DNA of 64,000 nucleotides from Gayadomonas joobiniege G7 (GCF_000300815.1 NZ_AMRX01000003.1:186001-250000), one strand, 5' to 3'. Numbered from the stretch's first letter, positions 43,824-52,961 are shown. Translations and numbers: made by a program. The notes: a model not told the origin generated them from the letters alone.

Positions 43824-43899
43824 AAGTTCACTTAGTAAATCTTTTTGGCAGATCTTAGTGCGAGCTGAGTGGCGTAGTGAAATGGAGTAAAAATATTGT

Positions 43900-45252
43900 A
43901 TGTATTGCTCATCGGGTAAATTGCCTTCTCTGATGCTAGCTTGTTTATTAAGCAGCTCTTTTTTTGTTTCTGCTGCCAGTGAAGACCCCCGCAAATTATT
44001 AATAGCGCAAATCCAACAAGGTGACTACATCAGTGCGTATCAAACCGCAGAAAGTCTATTTTCTGACTATGCTGGTGATGCGGATTTTGACTATCTATAT
44101 GGTTTAACGGCACGTGCCAATGACTATCATCAAAAAGCAATTTTTGCATTTGAGCGCGTTCTGATGGCAAAACCCAATCATATGAATGCGCGTTTAGCGT
44201 TGGCCGTAGAGTATTATCAAGTGGGTAATTTAGCGGCATCTGAAACTCAATTTTTATTGGCTCGAGAGCAAGCTAACGAACCAGGCATTCGAGATAAAGT
44301 GAGTGCTTATTTAGCCCAAATTGATAAAAAACGTGAAGCTAGTGGCAGTGCATGGCATGGTTTTGTTAAAGCCGGCTTGGGTTATGATTCAAACGTTAAT
44401 TTTGGTTTAGGTGACGAATTGTACCCTATCCCTATTCCTGGTATTGGCATTGCGGATTTTCAATTTCCAAAGCAAGGGGAACAATTGCAAAAACTCGCGG
44501 CTATGGCGCTATATCAACAGCCACTAAACAAGTATAGCCATTATTATGTGTCGTTAAATGCGGAAAAAACCTTTTATTCAGATCTGGATCAGTTAGAGCA
44601 AAGTTATTTAAATTTGATGGCTGGTTATCGTCGTCAGCAAGGTCGTTACGAGTACAACACAAGTTTAATGGCGCAGAAATTTTGGTTTGGCAGCGAGGAT
44701 TATCACAATCTAGTGGCATTAAGTGGGCGCTTTGGATATGCGCTAAATGACCGACAAAAAGTATTATTTGATGCCAGTTATTCTATTGCTAATAACCAGC
44801 AAAATGACAACCTAGACTTAAACAGCTTATCACTTAAATTTTCGTTTCAACAGCAAGCTTGGGGTGGAAATGCACAAGCATTTTTATCAGCACGACAAGA
44901 GGATGTTAAAAACTTTAATGAGCGTTCACAGCATTATCAGCGCTCTGTCGTTGGCATTGGCTTGAAAGCCTCAAAAAAGATTGCAGATTTTTCATTTAGT
45001 GCAGGGTGGAAATACGAAAAGTCCATTCATAGTGAACTCAACCGCACGATTTTGGGGATCGACGGTCTACAGCCATTTTTTGCTGAAAAACGTAGAGATC
45101 ATATGCGCCAGTACCAGGTGTCAGTTGGTTATCAAATAAATACTCAGTTATCTGTTAACTTGACCGCAAAACGCAATGATAAACTGAGCAATCAATTTTT
45201 ATATAGTTATGATAGAAACATTTTTACCAGCGATATTAAATACCGCTTTTAA
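43900..45252 (+). CDS. TPR/beta-barrel outer-membrane protein (SlipAM-like)
   Basis: A 450-residue exported protein (signal peptide about 1-26). The mature N-terminal part (about 30-150) has TPR-like helices (QGDYISAYQTAESLFSDYAGD, AIFAFERVLMAKPNHMNARLALAVEYYQVGNL). After a SAWHGFVKAGLGYDSNVNFG strand the rest alternates Tyr/Phe-rich strands typical of a 14-16-strand barrel and ends in YRF. This plan resembles Slam/SlipAM (surface lipoprotein assembly modifier) proteins. It probably exports, or senses the state of, an envelope partner; its next-door neighbour, an exported FecR-domain protein, is the obvious candidate. The stop overlaps an upstream in-frame ATG of fecR by one base. Confidence 0.7.
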   Translation: MYCSSGKLPSLMLACLLSSSFFVSAASEDPRKLLIAQIQQGDYISAYQTAESLFSDYAGDADFDYLYGLTARANDYHQKAIFAFERVLMAKPNHMNARLALAVEYYQVGNLAASETQFLLAREQANEPGIRDKVSAYLAQIDKKREASGSAWHGFVKAGLGYDSNVNFGLGDELYPIPIPGIGIADFQFPKQGEQLQKLAAMALYQQPLNKYSHYYVSLNAEKTFYSDLDQLEQSYLNLMAGYRRQQGRYEYNTSLMAQKFWFGSEDYHNLVALSGRFGYALNDRQKVLFDASYSIANNQQNDNLDLNSLSLKFSFQQQAWGGNAQAFLSARQEDVKNFNERSQHYQRSVVGIGLKASKKIADFSFSAGWKYEKSIHSELNRTILGIDGLQPFFAEKRRDHMRQYQVSVGYQINTQLSVNLTAKRNDKLSNQFLYSYDRNIFTSDIKYRF

Positions 45253-45275
45253 TGGTGTTACCGTTGGAGACACTT

Positions 45276-46520
45276 ATGCAGACAAAAAAAATATCCGCTC
45301 ACGCTCATTTTTTTACGTTAGTTAGCTTGCTGTTTGTTTGGCCTGTGTGCGCCGATCAACCCGCCGGTAAAACCATTATTGCAAAAGGCCAAGTAGAAGC
45401 GACGGCCAGTGCAGAAAGTCGTACATTAACACGCCGTGATCCTGTTTATAAAGTTGATACAGTCACAACTGGCAACAACAGCAGCGCCCAATTTAAGATG
45501 GTTGATGGAGGGTTATTAGCGGTTAAAGCAAATACCCAGTTAGAGATTTCCAGCTATCAGTACGACCCGGAAACAGGCAAAGGGTCGGCTATAATGAAGC
45601 TGATCACTGGTGGTGTGCGAAGTATTAGCGGCCATTTAAAAAGTCATGATGGCAGTTACCAGATGAATACACCTGTGGGTAGTATAGGTATTCGCGGCAC
45701 TCATTTTGAGATTGAAATTATTGATGGTGAATTATTTATCGCGGTTTGGGATGGTGCAATAGATCTGCTGGTAACTGGATCCGACCAAGAAAAAGTTTCG
45801 TTAGGTTTAGGTGAAGACTTTAGTTATGCTCAAGTTAGCGAAACCGGCGAAGTAACAGAGTTATTAAATCCACCTGCAAACTTTTCACCAAACGCCGAAC
45901 AACCCGTCAGTCAGAATGACACCGATGCATCGAACAGTAATAAGAACCAGCAATCTGAGCAAAAAGCAAATAATACTGAGACAGCCCAGATGGTGCCAGA
46001 GATGTTAGATCCTAATAAGACAGGACAGCAAGCGTCAGCTGATGTGCTGTCACTTGAAATACTGCCTGAGCTTGCGAGTGAGCAAACCAATGAGCAAGCA
46101 AGCAAAGTCGATTTAGAAAACGATGCGCAAAACCCTAGCCCTATTATCGACAGAGTGGGACAGGCTCAGTTTGATTTGAGCGATCATTCTTTTGCGAGTA
46201 ATTTAGGAGCCGTCACCGATGCCCAAATGGGTATTCAAGTCAACTTTGATAAACAAACAATAGAGGATGGCTTTTTGTCATTTAATGACGAAAAAGGTGA
46301 ATGGTATGCGCGTTTTAACGGCGCTATCAGGCAAGCTGAATTAGAACTTGGAGTAAATTTTGCCGCTCATGGAGATAATCTTGCTGAAGGTGAAATTGAA
46401 GCTCAGTTTATTGATAAAGATTCAATAGGTGGGGCCATTAAATTGCAGGAAGTTGAGAATAGCCAAGTGCAAGCCGGTGGTCAGTTTACATTAGACGAAG
46501 CGGGTCGAAATGAGGATTGA
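45276..46520 (+). CDS. Exported FecR-domain protein
   Basis: I choose ATG 45276 because GGAG lies just upstream and it gives a good signal peptide (about 1-26, ending VCA); ATG 45252 is in frame but weaker. The product is 414 residues. The FecR domain (about 35-180) contains QFKMVDGGLLAVKANTQLEISSYQYD and the signature GGVRSISG...MNTPVGSIGIRGTHFEIEI. A low-complexity Gln/Asn/Glu linker (about 205-300) leads to a C-terminal beta-rich domain. There is no membrane helix or sigma factor, so this is not an iron-sensor anti-sigma. It is probably a periplasmic or surface sensor input for the CHASE2 cyclase three genes on. The stop overlaps the start of the MBL gene by 11 bases. Confidence 0.8.
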   Translation: MQTKKISAHAHFFTLVSLLFVWPVCADQPAGKTIIAKGQVEATASAESRTLTRRDPVYKVDTVTTGNNSSAQFKMVDGGLLAVKANTQLEISSYQYDPETGKGSAIMKLITGGVRSISGHLKSHDGSYQMNTPVGSIGIRGTHFEIEIIDGELFIAVWDGAIDLLVTGSDQEKVSLGLGEDFSYAQVSETGEVTELLNPPANFSPNAEQPVSQNDTDASNSNKNQQSEQKANNTETAQMVPEMLDPNKTGQQASADVLSLEILPELASEQTNEQASKVDLENDAQNPSPIIDRVGQAQFDLSDHSFASNLGAVTDAQMGIQVNFDKQTIEDGFLSFNDEKGEWYARFNGAIRQAELELGVNFAAHGDNLAEGEIEAQFIDKDSIGGAIKLQEVENSQVQAGGQFTLDEAGRNED

Positions 46521-47346
46521 GTTTTATGGTGTGCGTGGGTCTATGCCAGCAGCGGGCCCTGCGTATATTAAATATGGCGGTAATACAGCTTGTGTTCATG
46601 TGCAATTAAAAGATGGAACTGATCTGATTTTAGACTCTGGTACTGGCATAGTGGAACTTGGCCATAAGTTGGTACAAAAAGATACCCCTATTCATTTGCT
46701 GTTAAGTCATAACCATTGGGATCATATTCAAGGCTTTCCATTTTTCCTACCGGCCCATCAATCGCAGCGGCGGTTGGTGATCACACCTGGTTTAACCGAA
46801 CCCACAGCAGATAAAGCGATTCTTGAGCAAATGTCAGGCACTTATTTTCCGCTGCATCATACTGATTTAAAAGCGAATATAAAAATAGATACCCATAACG
46901 AGGCGGATACTTGGTCAATAGGTCCAGCGACTATAAGTCGTCAGCGGCTCAATCACCCTTCGGCCGGCAGCGCCTATTGTATTCAAACGCCTGACTGTAA
47001 ACTGGCTTATGTAACTGATAATGAGCTCTACCCACCATACCCAGAAGCGACCAGTTACCAACAGTGGATTGATTTTATAGCTGCGGCAGACGTGTTAATT
47101 CATGATGCTCAATATACAGAATCAGACATGCCGTTTAAACATGGCTGGGGGCATAGCCTAGTTGAGCAGGCTATTATGTTAGCGCAAGATGCTAAGGTTA
47201 AAAAATGCGTTTTATATAGTCATGATTTGGCTCGCAATGATGAGTCAGTTGATGCGCAATTGAAAAAAATGCAGCAAATAGCCGCTGAAAGAACGCCAGA
47301 AATCGAAATTATTGCCGCGTACGAAGGCTTAGTATTGGATTATTAA
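46510..47346 (+). CDS. Metallo-beta-lactamase-fold hydrolase (possible cyclic-nucleotide phosphodiesterase)
   Basis: A 278-residue cytoplasmic protein beginning RIEFYGVRGSMPAAGPAYIKYGGNT, typical of the GVRGS group of MBL hydrolases. Metal ligands are visible in HNHWDH (residues about 77-82), LNHPSAG, TDNE and YSHDLARND. These proteins are related to class II cAMP phosphodiesterases and RNase Z-type enzymes. Because it is translationally coupled to fecR and sits directly before the cyclase gene, degradation of cAMP or a linear nucleotide product is a reasonable guess. That activity is inference only. Confidence 0.7.
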   Translation: MRIEFYGVRGSMPAAGPAYIKYGGNTACVHVQLKDGTDLILDSGTGIVELGHKLVQKDTPIHLLLSHNHWDHIQGFPFFLPAHQSQRRLVITPGLTEPTADKAILEQMSGTYFPLHHTDLKANIKIDTHNEADTWSIGPATISRQRLNHPSAGSAYCIQTPDCKLAYVTDNELYPPYPEATSYQQWIDFIAAADVLIHDAQYTESDMPFKHGWGHSLVEQAIMLAQDAKVKKCVLYSHDLARNDESVDAQLKKMQQIAAERTPEIEIIAAYEGLVLDY

Positions 47347-47359
47347 TGGAGCATGTATA

Positions 47360-49591
47360 ATGCCCAAACTGAGTTTTAAACACACCTCTGTACTGGCTGG
47401 TTTGTTGTTATCTGGGTTAGTATGTACATTGCAGTTATTGCCGGAGTCCAATCCTATTGGCAATCAAATAGCGCGTGTAGATGCTATCTTATACGATTTG
47501 CGTTTTAATTTATTATTATCCCCAAGGCCTGAAAGCGAACAAGCATCCATTGCTGTGGTTGATATTGATGAAAAAAGTATTCGCGCAGAAGGACGCTTTC
47601 CATGGAGCCGGAGCAAACTCGCCCAATTAATTGAGCACATTTTTGCTTCTGGGGCTGCTGTCGTTGCGGTTGATATTATGCTAACCGAAAAAGAGCGCAA
47701 TCCTGTTCGTCAAATATTGCTCAATACGAATGATCCTGAGTTAACCAGTCAATTAAAAAAATTAGAAAAAAACTTTGACGCTGATTATCAATTGAGTCAA
47801 ACGTTTCAGCTTGGAGATATAGTGCTTGGTGGCTTGTTTGAAGATGATGCTCTGGCAAGTGCAGGGGTGTTACCGAATAAAACTCTGACATTGTCAGCTG
47901 ATGTGCCGATAAAACAACTTAGCATTCAAAATAAAGCCGCTTATGTGGGTATTACGCCAACCTTAGCAGCAGCGGCAAAACAAAGCCATTTTGATTTTAG
48001 TCAAGGCTATATTAACTCAAGCCCAGATGCAGATGGCTCTATTAGACGAGCGTCTTTAGTGATGCGATACGAAGATCAATTATATGCATCTCTGGCTTTG
48101 GCTGCAGTGCGAGCCTATCAATTTATAGACCAGATCCAGTTGCAAGCTGAACCTTATGCCAACTATTATAACATCACAGGATTAATGTTAGATCAAACTT
48201 GGATACCCACTGATGAGCAGGCCCGGATCTTGATTCCATATCGGGGTCAAGAAAAGAGCTTTCCATATTTTTCGGCCACAGATCTTATTCAGCAACCGCT
48301 CGTTCAATCTGAATTAATAGGGGCAATCGTTTTTATCGGCACTTCGTCAGTGGGTTTAGCCGACTTACGAGAAACGCCTGTTGGTTTGCAGTTTCCTGGC
48401 GTAGAAGTGCACGCAAACGTGGCCGAAGCCTTATTACTGCCGCATTTAATTAAATATCAGCCCGACATGGCGCTGCAACTAAGCGCACTATTTATTTTGT
48501 TAGTAGGCATGTTATTAAGTGTTTTAATGCCGAGGCTTGAGCCGCTCAGCATTGCTTTAATCGGAATTTTTGGTGTAGCACTTGTCATTGCTGTGAACTT
48601 GGCTGCATGGTACTACTTGAATTTGGTATTTCCATTGTTATTGCCGTTGTCTTTGGTCCTTTTATTAACGGTTTGTCAGGTCGGAATTGGCTATTTTACC
48701 GAAAATAACCAGAAAAAAATGATTAAAAATTTCTTCCGTCAATATGTACCACCAGCACATATCGACAAGATGTTAGCGGCACCAGAAAAAGTTAGTTTTG
48801 CTGGTGAAAGAAAGGAGTTAACGGTTCTTTTTAGTGATATCCGTAGCTTTACCAATATTTCGGAAAGCTTATCTGCCAACCAATTAAAACAACTTTTAAA
48901 TGAATATTTTTCGCCCGTCACTAAAACAATCCTCAATCATAAAGGCACGATAGATAAATATGTTGGTGATATGGTGATGGCGTTTTGGGGGGCCCCATTA
49001 GATGATCAACAACATGCACAAAATGCGGTGAAAGCCGCGCTAGAAATTCAGCAGGTTAGCCGTCAGTTAAGTCGTGAATTTAGCGTCAGAGGCTGGCCAG
49101 CAGTTAAAGTGGGTATAGGGTTAAATACCGGTGAGATGAATGTCGGCGACATGGGATCAGAGTTTCGTCGCGCTTATACCGTGTTGGGCGACGCAGTTAA
49201 CCTAGGTAGTCGACTTGAAAGTTTAACTAAATATTATGGTGTAGATATTTTAGTGAGCGGAACATGCCAAAGCTTATGTCCTGACATAATTTTTAGACCC
49301 ATTGATAAAGTTAAAGTCAAAGGAAAGCAGCAAGCGGTTTTTATCTATCAGCCAATCGGCAGCAAAGATCAAGTCTCTATTGCCGAAATGCAAGAGCTTA
49401 GTTTGCATCAGCAAGCTTATCAGGACTATTTAGCCAAGCGTTTTTGTGAATCTGAATTAAAATTTAGACAATTACAGGCAGAGTTTTCGCCCAGATTGGT
49501 GTATGATTTAATGATAACTAGGACTAAGCATTACCAACAACAACCGCCAGATGCAAGCTGGGACGGCAGTTATACGCATACCCAAAAATAG
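47360..49591 (+). CDS. CHASE2-domain class III adenylate cyclase
   Basis: A 743-residue membrane protein. A helix at about 10-28 is followed by a periplasmic CHASE2 sensor domain (about 35-345, with DIDEKSIRAEGRFPWSRSKLAQLIEHIFASGAAVVAVDIM and VFIGTSSVGLADLRETPVG). Three helices span about 370-445, and a cyclase domain about 480-655. Metal-binding Asp493 (FSDIRSF) and Asp537 (VGDMVMA), transition-state Asn614 and Arg618, and the specificity pair Lys533/Thr607 are all present. Lys/Thr is the class IIIb adenylate pattern, so the product is probably cAMP, and the window also carries crp. The operon context suggests that FecR-domain or barrel proteins supply the signal. Confidence 0.88.
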   Translation: MPKLSFKHTSVLAGLLLSGLVCTLQLLPESNPIGNQIARVDAILYDLRFNLLLSPRPESEQASIAVVDIDEKSIRAEGRFPWSRSKLAQLIEHIFASGAAVVAVDIMLTEKERNPVRQILLNTNDPELTSQLKKLEKNFDADYQLSQTFQLGDIVLGGLFEDDALASAGVLPNKTLTLSADVPIKQLSIQNKAAYVGITPTLAAAAKQSHFDFSQGYINSSPDADGSIRRASLVMRYEDQLYASLALAAVRAYQFIDQIQLQAEPYANYYNITGLMLDQTWIPTDEQARILIPYRGQEKSFPYFSATDLIQQPLVQSELIGAIVFIGTSSVGLADLRETPVGLQFPGVEVHANVAEALLLPHLIKYQPDMALQLSALFILLVGMLLSVLMPRLEPLSIALIGIFGVALVIAVNLAAWYYLNLVFPLLLPLSLVLLLTVCQVGIGYFTENNQKKMIKNFFRQYVPPAHIDKMLAAPEKVSFAGERKELTVLFSDIRSFTNISESLSANQLKQLLNEYFSPVTKTILNHKGTIDKYVGDMVMAFWGAPLDDQQHAQNAVKAALEIQQVSRQLSREFSVRGWPAVKVGIGLNTGEMNVGDMGSEFRRAYTVLGDAVNLGSRLESLTKYYGVDILVSGTCQSLCPDIIFRPIDKVKVKGKQQAVFIYQPIGSKDQVSIAEMQELSLHQQAYQDYLAKRFCESELKFRQLQAEFSPRLVYDLMITRTKHYQQQPPDASWDGSYTHTQK

Positions 49592-49606
49592 AAAAGAGCA
49601 ACATGT

Positions 49607-51262
49607 ATGAGTCGTCATGTTATGCCTGCCGCAGGCTTGAGTATTGATCAACAAATAGACTATTTGATTCGAGTAGCGACCTCACTGTCGATTGAAAAAA
49701 ATACCCATAAGCTGCTGGAAGAAATATTGCTGGCTGCACAAGCATTAACAGGTGCAGATGGTGGCACTATTTATTCAGTTACGGTCGACCAGGAATTAGC
49801 ATTTGAAACCTTGATTAACCATTCACTTGATTTGCACTTAGGTGGCAGTAGTCAGAAAACGGTTAACTTTGCACCTATTCCGCTGAAAGTCGATGGGCAT
49901 GCTAATCAGCAAGCATTAGTTGCACAAGCTGCAAACCTGAATAAAGTGATTAATATCCAAGATGTTTATCAAAATGAACAAGGTATCGACCTCACCGCAG
50001 CAAAAAAGATGGACCAGCAAACGGGTTACCGCACTGTGTCTGTATTAGCTGTGCCCATGTCAGATCCGCATGGTAAGTTGTTTGGCGTTATTCAGTTGAT
50101 TAATGCGCGTGTGCAAACACCAGATGGTAATTTACAGGTAGTGCCATTTTCTAAGTCCGTTGAAAAGCTAGTTTGCGCGTTAGCATCTCAGGCTTCTGTG
50201 GTGCTCAATAATCGTAAACTGGTCGCTGATATGCAAAGTTTGTTTCAAACTTTTTCTAAATTGATTGCTGAATCAATTGATCAAAAATCGCCTTATACAG
50301 GTGGCCATTGCCGCCGTGTACCCGAAATCACTATGTTATTGGCAGACGCTGTCAATCAAACAACCGCTGGTCCGCTGGCTGATTTTCACTTGTCCGACGA
50401 TGATATGTATGAGCTCAGTATCGCCGCTTGGTTACATGATTGTGGCAAAGTAGGGACACCAGAATATATTATGGATAAGGCAACTAAACTTGAAACGGTT
50501 TTTGATCGCATTGAACTGATTAAAACAAGGTTTAGCTTATTTAAAAAAGACCTAGAACTTCAAACAATTAAACAATCACTAAACTTGCCAATAAGCGATC
50601 GTCTTCAATTACTGGCCGAGTGTGAAGCCGAAAAAAATCGCCTTGATGACGATTTTAAGTTTTTGCAAGCGATAAATTTTGGTTGTGAATTGATGAGCGA
50701 GGAAGCGATAAGCCGAGTGGCAAACATCGCGGCTCGTTGTTATTTATCGGATGATGGACAACGGCAACCGCTATTAACAAAAGATGAAGTTAAAAATCTA
50801 ACCATTGTGCGTGGTACTCTAAATGATGACGAGCGTAAAATAATCAATCAGCATATCGATATCACAATTAAAATTCTTAACTCGTTACCCTTTCCAGATC
50901 ATCTTAAGAATGTCCCCGAATATGCTGGCGGCCACCACGAAAAGATGGATGGCACCGGTTATCCGCTTGGCCTAACTCGCGAGCAGATGTCGGTGCCAGC
51001 ACGGATGATGGCAATTGCCGACATTTTTGAGGCATTAACTTCGTCAGATCGACCTTATAAAAAAACCAAAACGTTGAGCGAATGTTTACGCATTTTAGGT
51101 TTTATGAAACTGGACAAGCATATAGATCCTGATTTATTTGACATATTCATTGAACAAAAAGTTTATCTTAAATTTGCTCAAGTGTATTTGTCCCCCGAGC
51201 AGATAGATCCCATTGATGAGAGCAAAATACCTGGGTATAAAGGCAATCCGCCGCTTTGTTAA
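49607..51262 (+). CDS. GAF-HD-GYP protein, putative cyclic-di-GMP phosphodiesterase
   Basis: A 551-residue cytoplasmic protein. A GAF sensor domain (about 20-200: LTGADGGTIYSVT, GYRTVSVLAVPM, LFGVIQLINA) is followed by an HD-GYP domain. Catalytic His277-Asp278 lie in WLHDCGKVGTPEYI, and the second half has HHEKMDGTGYP at 443-453 and ARMMAIADIFEALTSSDRPYKK. All signature residues are intact, so it should cleave cyclic-di-GMP. Between HD and HHE there are about 165 residues rather than about 60, i.e. an insertion of about 100 (containing KTRFSLFKKDLEL and DDDFKFLQ). A small ligand such as cAMP might bind the GAF domain. It is 15 bases after the cyclase and last in the operon. Confidence 0.88.
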   Translation: MSRHVMPAAGLSIDQQIDYLIRVATSLSIEKNTHKLLEEILLAAQALTGADGGTIYSVTVDQELAFETLINHSLDLHLGGSSQKTVNFAPIPLKVDGHANQQALVAQAANLNKVINIQDVYQNEQGIDLTAAKKMDQQTGYRTVSVLAVPMSDPHGKLFGVIQLINARVQTPDGNLQVVPFSKSVEKLVCALASQASVVLNNRKLVADMQSLFQTFSKLIAESIDQKSPYTGGHCRRVPEITMLLADAVNQTTAGPLADFHLSDDDMYELSIAAWLHDCGKVGTPEYIMDKATKLETVFDRIELIKTRFSLFKKDLELQTIKQSLNLPISDRLQLLAECEAEKNRLDDDFKFLQAINFGCELMSEEAISRVANIAARCYLSDDGQRQPLLTKDEVKNLTIVRGTLNDDERKIINQHIDITIKILNSLPFPDHLKNVPEYAGGHHEKMDGTGYPLGLTREQMSVPARMMAIADIFEALTSSDRPYKKTKTLSECLRILGFMKLDKHIDPDLFDIFIEQKVYLKFAQVYLSPEQIDPIDESKIPGYKGNPPLC

Positions 51263-51273
51263 GCAGCATTAAC

Positions 51274-52146
51274 CTAATTGTTGAGCTTAAGTTTTTCACG
51301 TAACAAGCCTTCTTGAGCTGTGGATGCAACCAAGTCTCCAGCACGATTGAATATTTGCCCACGAACCAGACCTCTAGCGCCTGAAGTGACAGGGCTATCC
51401 ATTTGATAAAGTAGCCACTCAGAAAAATCAAATGGACGGTGAAACCACATTGAATGATCAATGCTAGCGACCTGCAAACCAGGATCCATAAATGAGCGGG
51501 CATGGGGCAATAAAGCAGTAGGTAAAAAGTTAAAGTCAGAAGCATAAGCCAATAAATATTGATGAACTGGATGAGGCGCATCAAGTTGCCCGTTTGCGCG
51601 TATCCAGACATGGCGACTTGCTTCTGCTGGTGCAGGTTTTAATGGGTTAAATGGCTCGACTGGGCGGCTTTCTATCGGGCGCTCGCAAGTAAACTTATCT
51701 CGTATTGGCAACGGAATTAAATCTGCGTGTTCACGTGCCAGTTCTAATTCAGATTTTAATGCTTCGGGTGGTGTCACATCTGGCATTGATTGTTGATGAA
51801 CAAAGCCTTCTTCAGGCAACTGAAACGACGCTGACAAATAAAATATCGCTTTGCCGTGTTGGATGGCTTCAACTCGGCGGGTCGAAAAGCTGCGTCCATT
51901 ACGGATCACATCTACTTTATACACAATCGGTTGTCGTACATCACCTGGGCGTAAAAAATAGGCATGTAAAGAATGGACTTGGCGTTCGGGATCAATGGTT
52001 TTTTGTGCTGCTGACAGCGCTTGACCTAACACCTGTCCGCCAAAAACCGCACCAAAACCAAGATCTTGTGACGCACCTCGATATATTCCGGCTTCTATAT
52101 CCTCTAGCGACATTAACTGAACTAATTGGTTAAGTACTTGACTCAT
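51274..52146 (-). CDS. tesB: Acyl-CoA thioesterase II
   Basis: A 290-residue double hot-dog enzyme that hydrolyses medium- and long-chain acyl-CoA. Landmarks are IEAGIYRGASQDLGFGAVFGGQVLGQALSAA, HSLHAYFLRPGD, GRSFSTRRVEAIQHG, the C-terminal active-site region ASIDHSMWFHRPFDFSEWLLY and RGLVRGQIFNRAGDLVASTAQEGLLR. The length agrees with E. coli TesB (286). It is a single gene, convergent with the HD-GYP gene. Confidence 0.95.
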   Translation of the reverse strand: MSQVLNQLVQLMSLEDIEAGIYRGASQDLGFGAVFGGQVLGQALSAAQKTIDPERQVHSLHAYFLRPGDVRQPIVYKVDVIRNGRSFSTRRVEAIQHGKAIFYLSASFQLPEEGFVHQQSMPDVTPPEALKSELELAREHADLIPLPIRDKFTCERPIESRPVEPFNPLKPAPAEASRHVWIRANGQLDAPHPVHQYLLAYASDFNFLPTALLPHARSFMDPGLQVASIDHSMWFHRPFDFSEWLLYQMDSPVTSGARGLVRGQIFNRAGDLVASTAQEGLLREKLKLNN

Positions 52147-52274
52147 AATGACTTTCCTTATTTTTTACAGGTAAGACCAGTTGCTTAATATGGATTATAG
52201 CTGAGTTAATCTGGCACTCACAAGCACTATGCTTTATTGTGCAACATAAATGTTTATTGAATAGGAGATCCTGT

Positions 52275-52823
52275 ATGTTAGACGAAAAGAATCCATGGAC
52301 GTTATTATCAAGTCGACAGATATACGAAAATCCTTGGATAAAAGTGAGGGAAGATAAAGTACTGACACCCGCAGCGACTGAAGGTATTTATAGTGTTGTT
52401 GAATTCCAAAATTCAGCAGTGGGCATAGTGCCAGTCGATGAAGAGGGCAATACTTGGTTGGTCGGCCAATGGAGATATCCATTAAATAAATATAGCTGGG
52501 AGATAATCGAAGGTGGTTGTCCAAAAGGTGAAGCAAGCGAAGTGACGGCTCAGCGCGAACTGCAAGAAGAAGCAGGCATCACGGCAAAGCACCTTAAACC
52601 TTTTTTACAGATGTCCTTATCTAACTCTTCTACTGACGATCAAGTCATTGTATACCTAGCGACCGGCCTAACATTTGGTGACGCCGCGCCGGAAGAGACA
52701 GAAGATTTAAAATTAGTAAAAATGCCTCTGCAACAAGCGTATGAGTATGCATTATCAGGTCGTATCCATGATGCTATATCGGTTGCTGCATTATTTAAGT
52801 TAAAATTAGAAGGTGTTTTTTAA
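52275..52823 (+). CDS. Nudix hydrolase (ADP-ribose pyrophosphatase-like)
   Basis: A 182-residue enzyme from ATG 52275, with GGAG well placed upstream; an earlier in-frame alternative start at 52239 is unlikely. The Nudix box is complete: GGCPKGEASEVTAQRELQEEAG, described as G-x5-E-x7-REL-QEEAG near residues 75-97. Residues before it (WTLLSSRQIYENPWIKVRED, VEFQNSAVGIVPVDEEG) and the acidic metal ligands fit ADP-sugar pyrophosphatases of the YffH/NudK-NudF type. It recycles or detoxifies nucleotide-sugar diphosphates; ADP-ribose is likely but not proven. Confidence 0.8.
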   Translation: MLDEKNPWTLLSSRQIYENPWIKVREDKVLTPAATEGIYSVVEFQNSAVGIVPVDEEGNTWLVGQWRYPLNKYSWEIIEGGCPKGEASEVTAQRELQEEAGITAKHLKPFLQMSLSNSSTDDQVIVYLATGLTFGDAAPEETEDLKLVKMPLQQAYEYALSGRIHDAISVAALFKLKLEGVF

Positions 52824-52934
52824 ACGCGTAAGGAGCCGCTGTTTTTTTGATGGCGGCAATATGCAACATGGCAAATTAAAACCAGAAAGAGGGCAAAATA
52901 AAAAGATTATAAACTTGAAGCAGAAGGGGGAGAC

Positions 52935-52961
52935 AAAAAGCCGACAAAGGTTTGTCGACTT
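52935..52961 (-). terminator. Rho-independent terminator of the cold-shock gene
   Basis: A ten-base stem (52938-52947 with 52952-52961, one G-U pair) with a four-base loop. On the minus strand it runs straight into five T at 52939-52935. It is about 40 bases past the stop. Confidence 0.8.

Noticed and set aside
45252-45275. FecR start at ATG 45252
   Set aside because: ATG 45276 has a strong ribosome-binding site and gives a clean signal peptide. The overlap with the preceding stop at 45252 is kept as a possible coupling signal only.
45276-46520. FecR protein as an iron-responsive anti-sigma factor
   Set aside because: There is no membrane helix between an N-terminal cytoplasmic domain and the FecR domain, no ECF sigma gene nearby, and the protein has a cleavable signal peptide.
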